This document shows, one piece after another, positions 63,771-64,000 of a DNA stretch of 64,000 nucleotides. Position 1 is the stretch's first letter; every line of letters begins with the position of its first letter. The DNA lies in NCBI RefSeq assembly GCF_030296835.1, contig NZ_AP027922.1, forward strand, positions 2,294,001 to 2,358,000. The letters run 5' to 3'. This DNA is from Pseudoalteromonas sp. MM1 (GTDB lineage: Bacteria; Pseudomonadota; Gammaproteobacteria; Enterobacterales; Alteromonadaceae). The translations under genes were made by a program, and so were the position numbers. Under the pieces are notes generated by a model. That model saw only the letters and a list, made by a program, of their open reading frames with translations, ran no database searches and was not told the origin of the DNA.

Positions 63771-64000
63771 ATGGCTGGCTTTAAAAAACTTATTTTTATA
63801 CAAATCCTGTCTTGGCTTGTATGTGTTGCGGCTGGAAGCTACTTCATTTCTGTAAGCTTTAATAATGCAGTAAGTGAAGCGCAAACGTCAGCACAAACCA
63901 GTGTAACACGCTACATTAACAGTTTAACTAGCGAAGAGCTTTCGCCTGAAAGTATAAAAAAAGCGATTGGCGATGGTAAAACATTTTCAAGCTTTATACT
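63771..64000 (+). CDS. N-terminal part of a membrane-anchored protein, possibly LapD/EAL-type sensor (truncated)
   Basis: An open frame of 76 codons starts at ATG 63771 and leaves the window. The product begins MAGFKKLIFIQILSWLVCVA, a membrane helix over residues 5-27, then a polar helical segment (NAVSEAQTSAQTSVTRYINS) that should lie in the periplasm. The pattern of one N-terminal helix followed by a helical periplasmic part resembles LapD-type c-di-GMP receptors and other sensors, but the rest is outside the window, so this is a guess. Confidence 0.6.
   Translation, partial: MAGFKKLIFIQILSWLVCVAAGSYFISVSFNNAVSEAQTSAQTSVTRYINSLTSEELSPESIKKAIGDGKTFSSFI

Overview
The window reads as chromosomal DNA of a marine gammaproteobacterium of the Alteromonadales, most likely Pseudoalteromonas. 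This is inferred from the AT-rich base composition, the pattern of housekeeping genes (bepA-arsC-like-wrbA-DUF2069, bamC/gcvR-bcp, pgi/zwf/pgl, a leucine dehydrogenase, a CysB-type regulator) and short dispersed intergenic repeats. No prophage, insertion sequence or CRISPR array is visible. Both ends cut through signalling proteins: a beta-propeller sensor on the left and a membrane-anchored protein on the right.

Layout. 1-13.4 kb is metabolism: a propeller sensor fragment, a class-A chloramphenicol acetyltransferase homologue, leucine dehydrogenase, class I fumarase, the pabB-nudix-sdaA run, cysB and an AzgA-type purine permease. 13.4-17.5 kb holds small genes: a Sel1-repeat protein, a SulA-like SOS division inhibitor with a LexA box, YchJ, a DUF6172 protein, a VC2046-type protein, two identical tRNA-Tyr genes and a YgjP-type metalloprotein. 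17.8-25.3 kb is rich in signalling genes: a 1110-residue MHYT-PAS-PAS hybrid kinase followed 9 nt later by an HD-GYP response regulator, then a VOC protein, an HD hydrolase, rlmI, and a REC/PilZ pair. 25.4-35.7 kb carries hrpA, an isoaspartyl peptidase, a SapC-family protein and pgl-zwf with pgi close by (entry to the Entner-Doudoroff and pentose phosphate routes).

36.0-39.7 kb is the most unusual part. A single 741-residue protein joins a cysteine desulfurase, a metallo-beta-lactamase-fold domain like persulfide dioxygenase, and a rhodanese. It lies downstream of a TusA-like sulfur carrier and an AI-2E/PerM-type permease on the same strand. The leader of the fusion gene can fold so that its ribosome binding site is paired. 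I read this as a candidate sulfur-relay locus.

39.8-50.7 kb is mostly envelope and redox genes: bepA, an ArsC-like protein, wrbA, an ankyrin membrane protein, an orphan MlaC-like protein, PagL, a YjiH-type transporter, bamC, gcvR and bcp. 50.7-57.7 kb is more accessory in character: a Tat-exported VOC protein, a GNAT, two orphan membrane proteins among tandem and dispersed repeats, queE/queC, a PspB-like protein, an unknown 342-residue protein and trmK. 57.9-62.2 kb is MATE-uvrB-methyltransferase. A roughly 1 kb non-coding stretch with paired DnaA boxes leads to an array of four identical tRNA-Asn genes behind a near-consensus promoter.

Repeats recur across the window: three copies of a roughly 160-210 bp palindromic element with termini like ATACCAATT, two copies of a roughly 115 bp double-hairpin element around one orphan gene, an 8-bp and a 7-bp tandem array, and a cluster of CTGTATA half-sites before sulA. 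All family calls come from reading the sequence; no database search was run.
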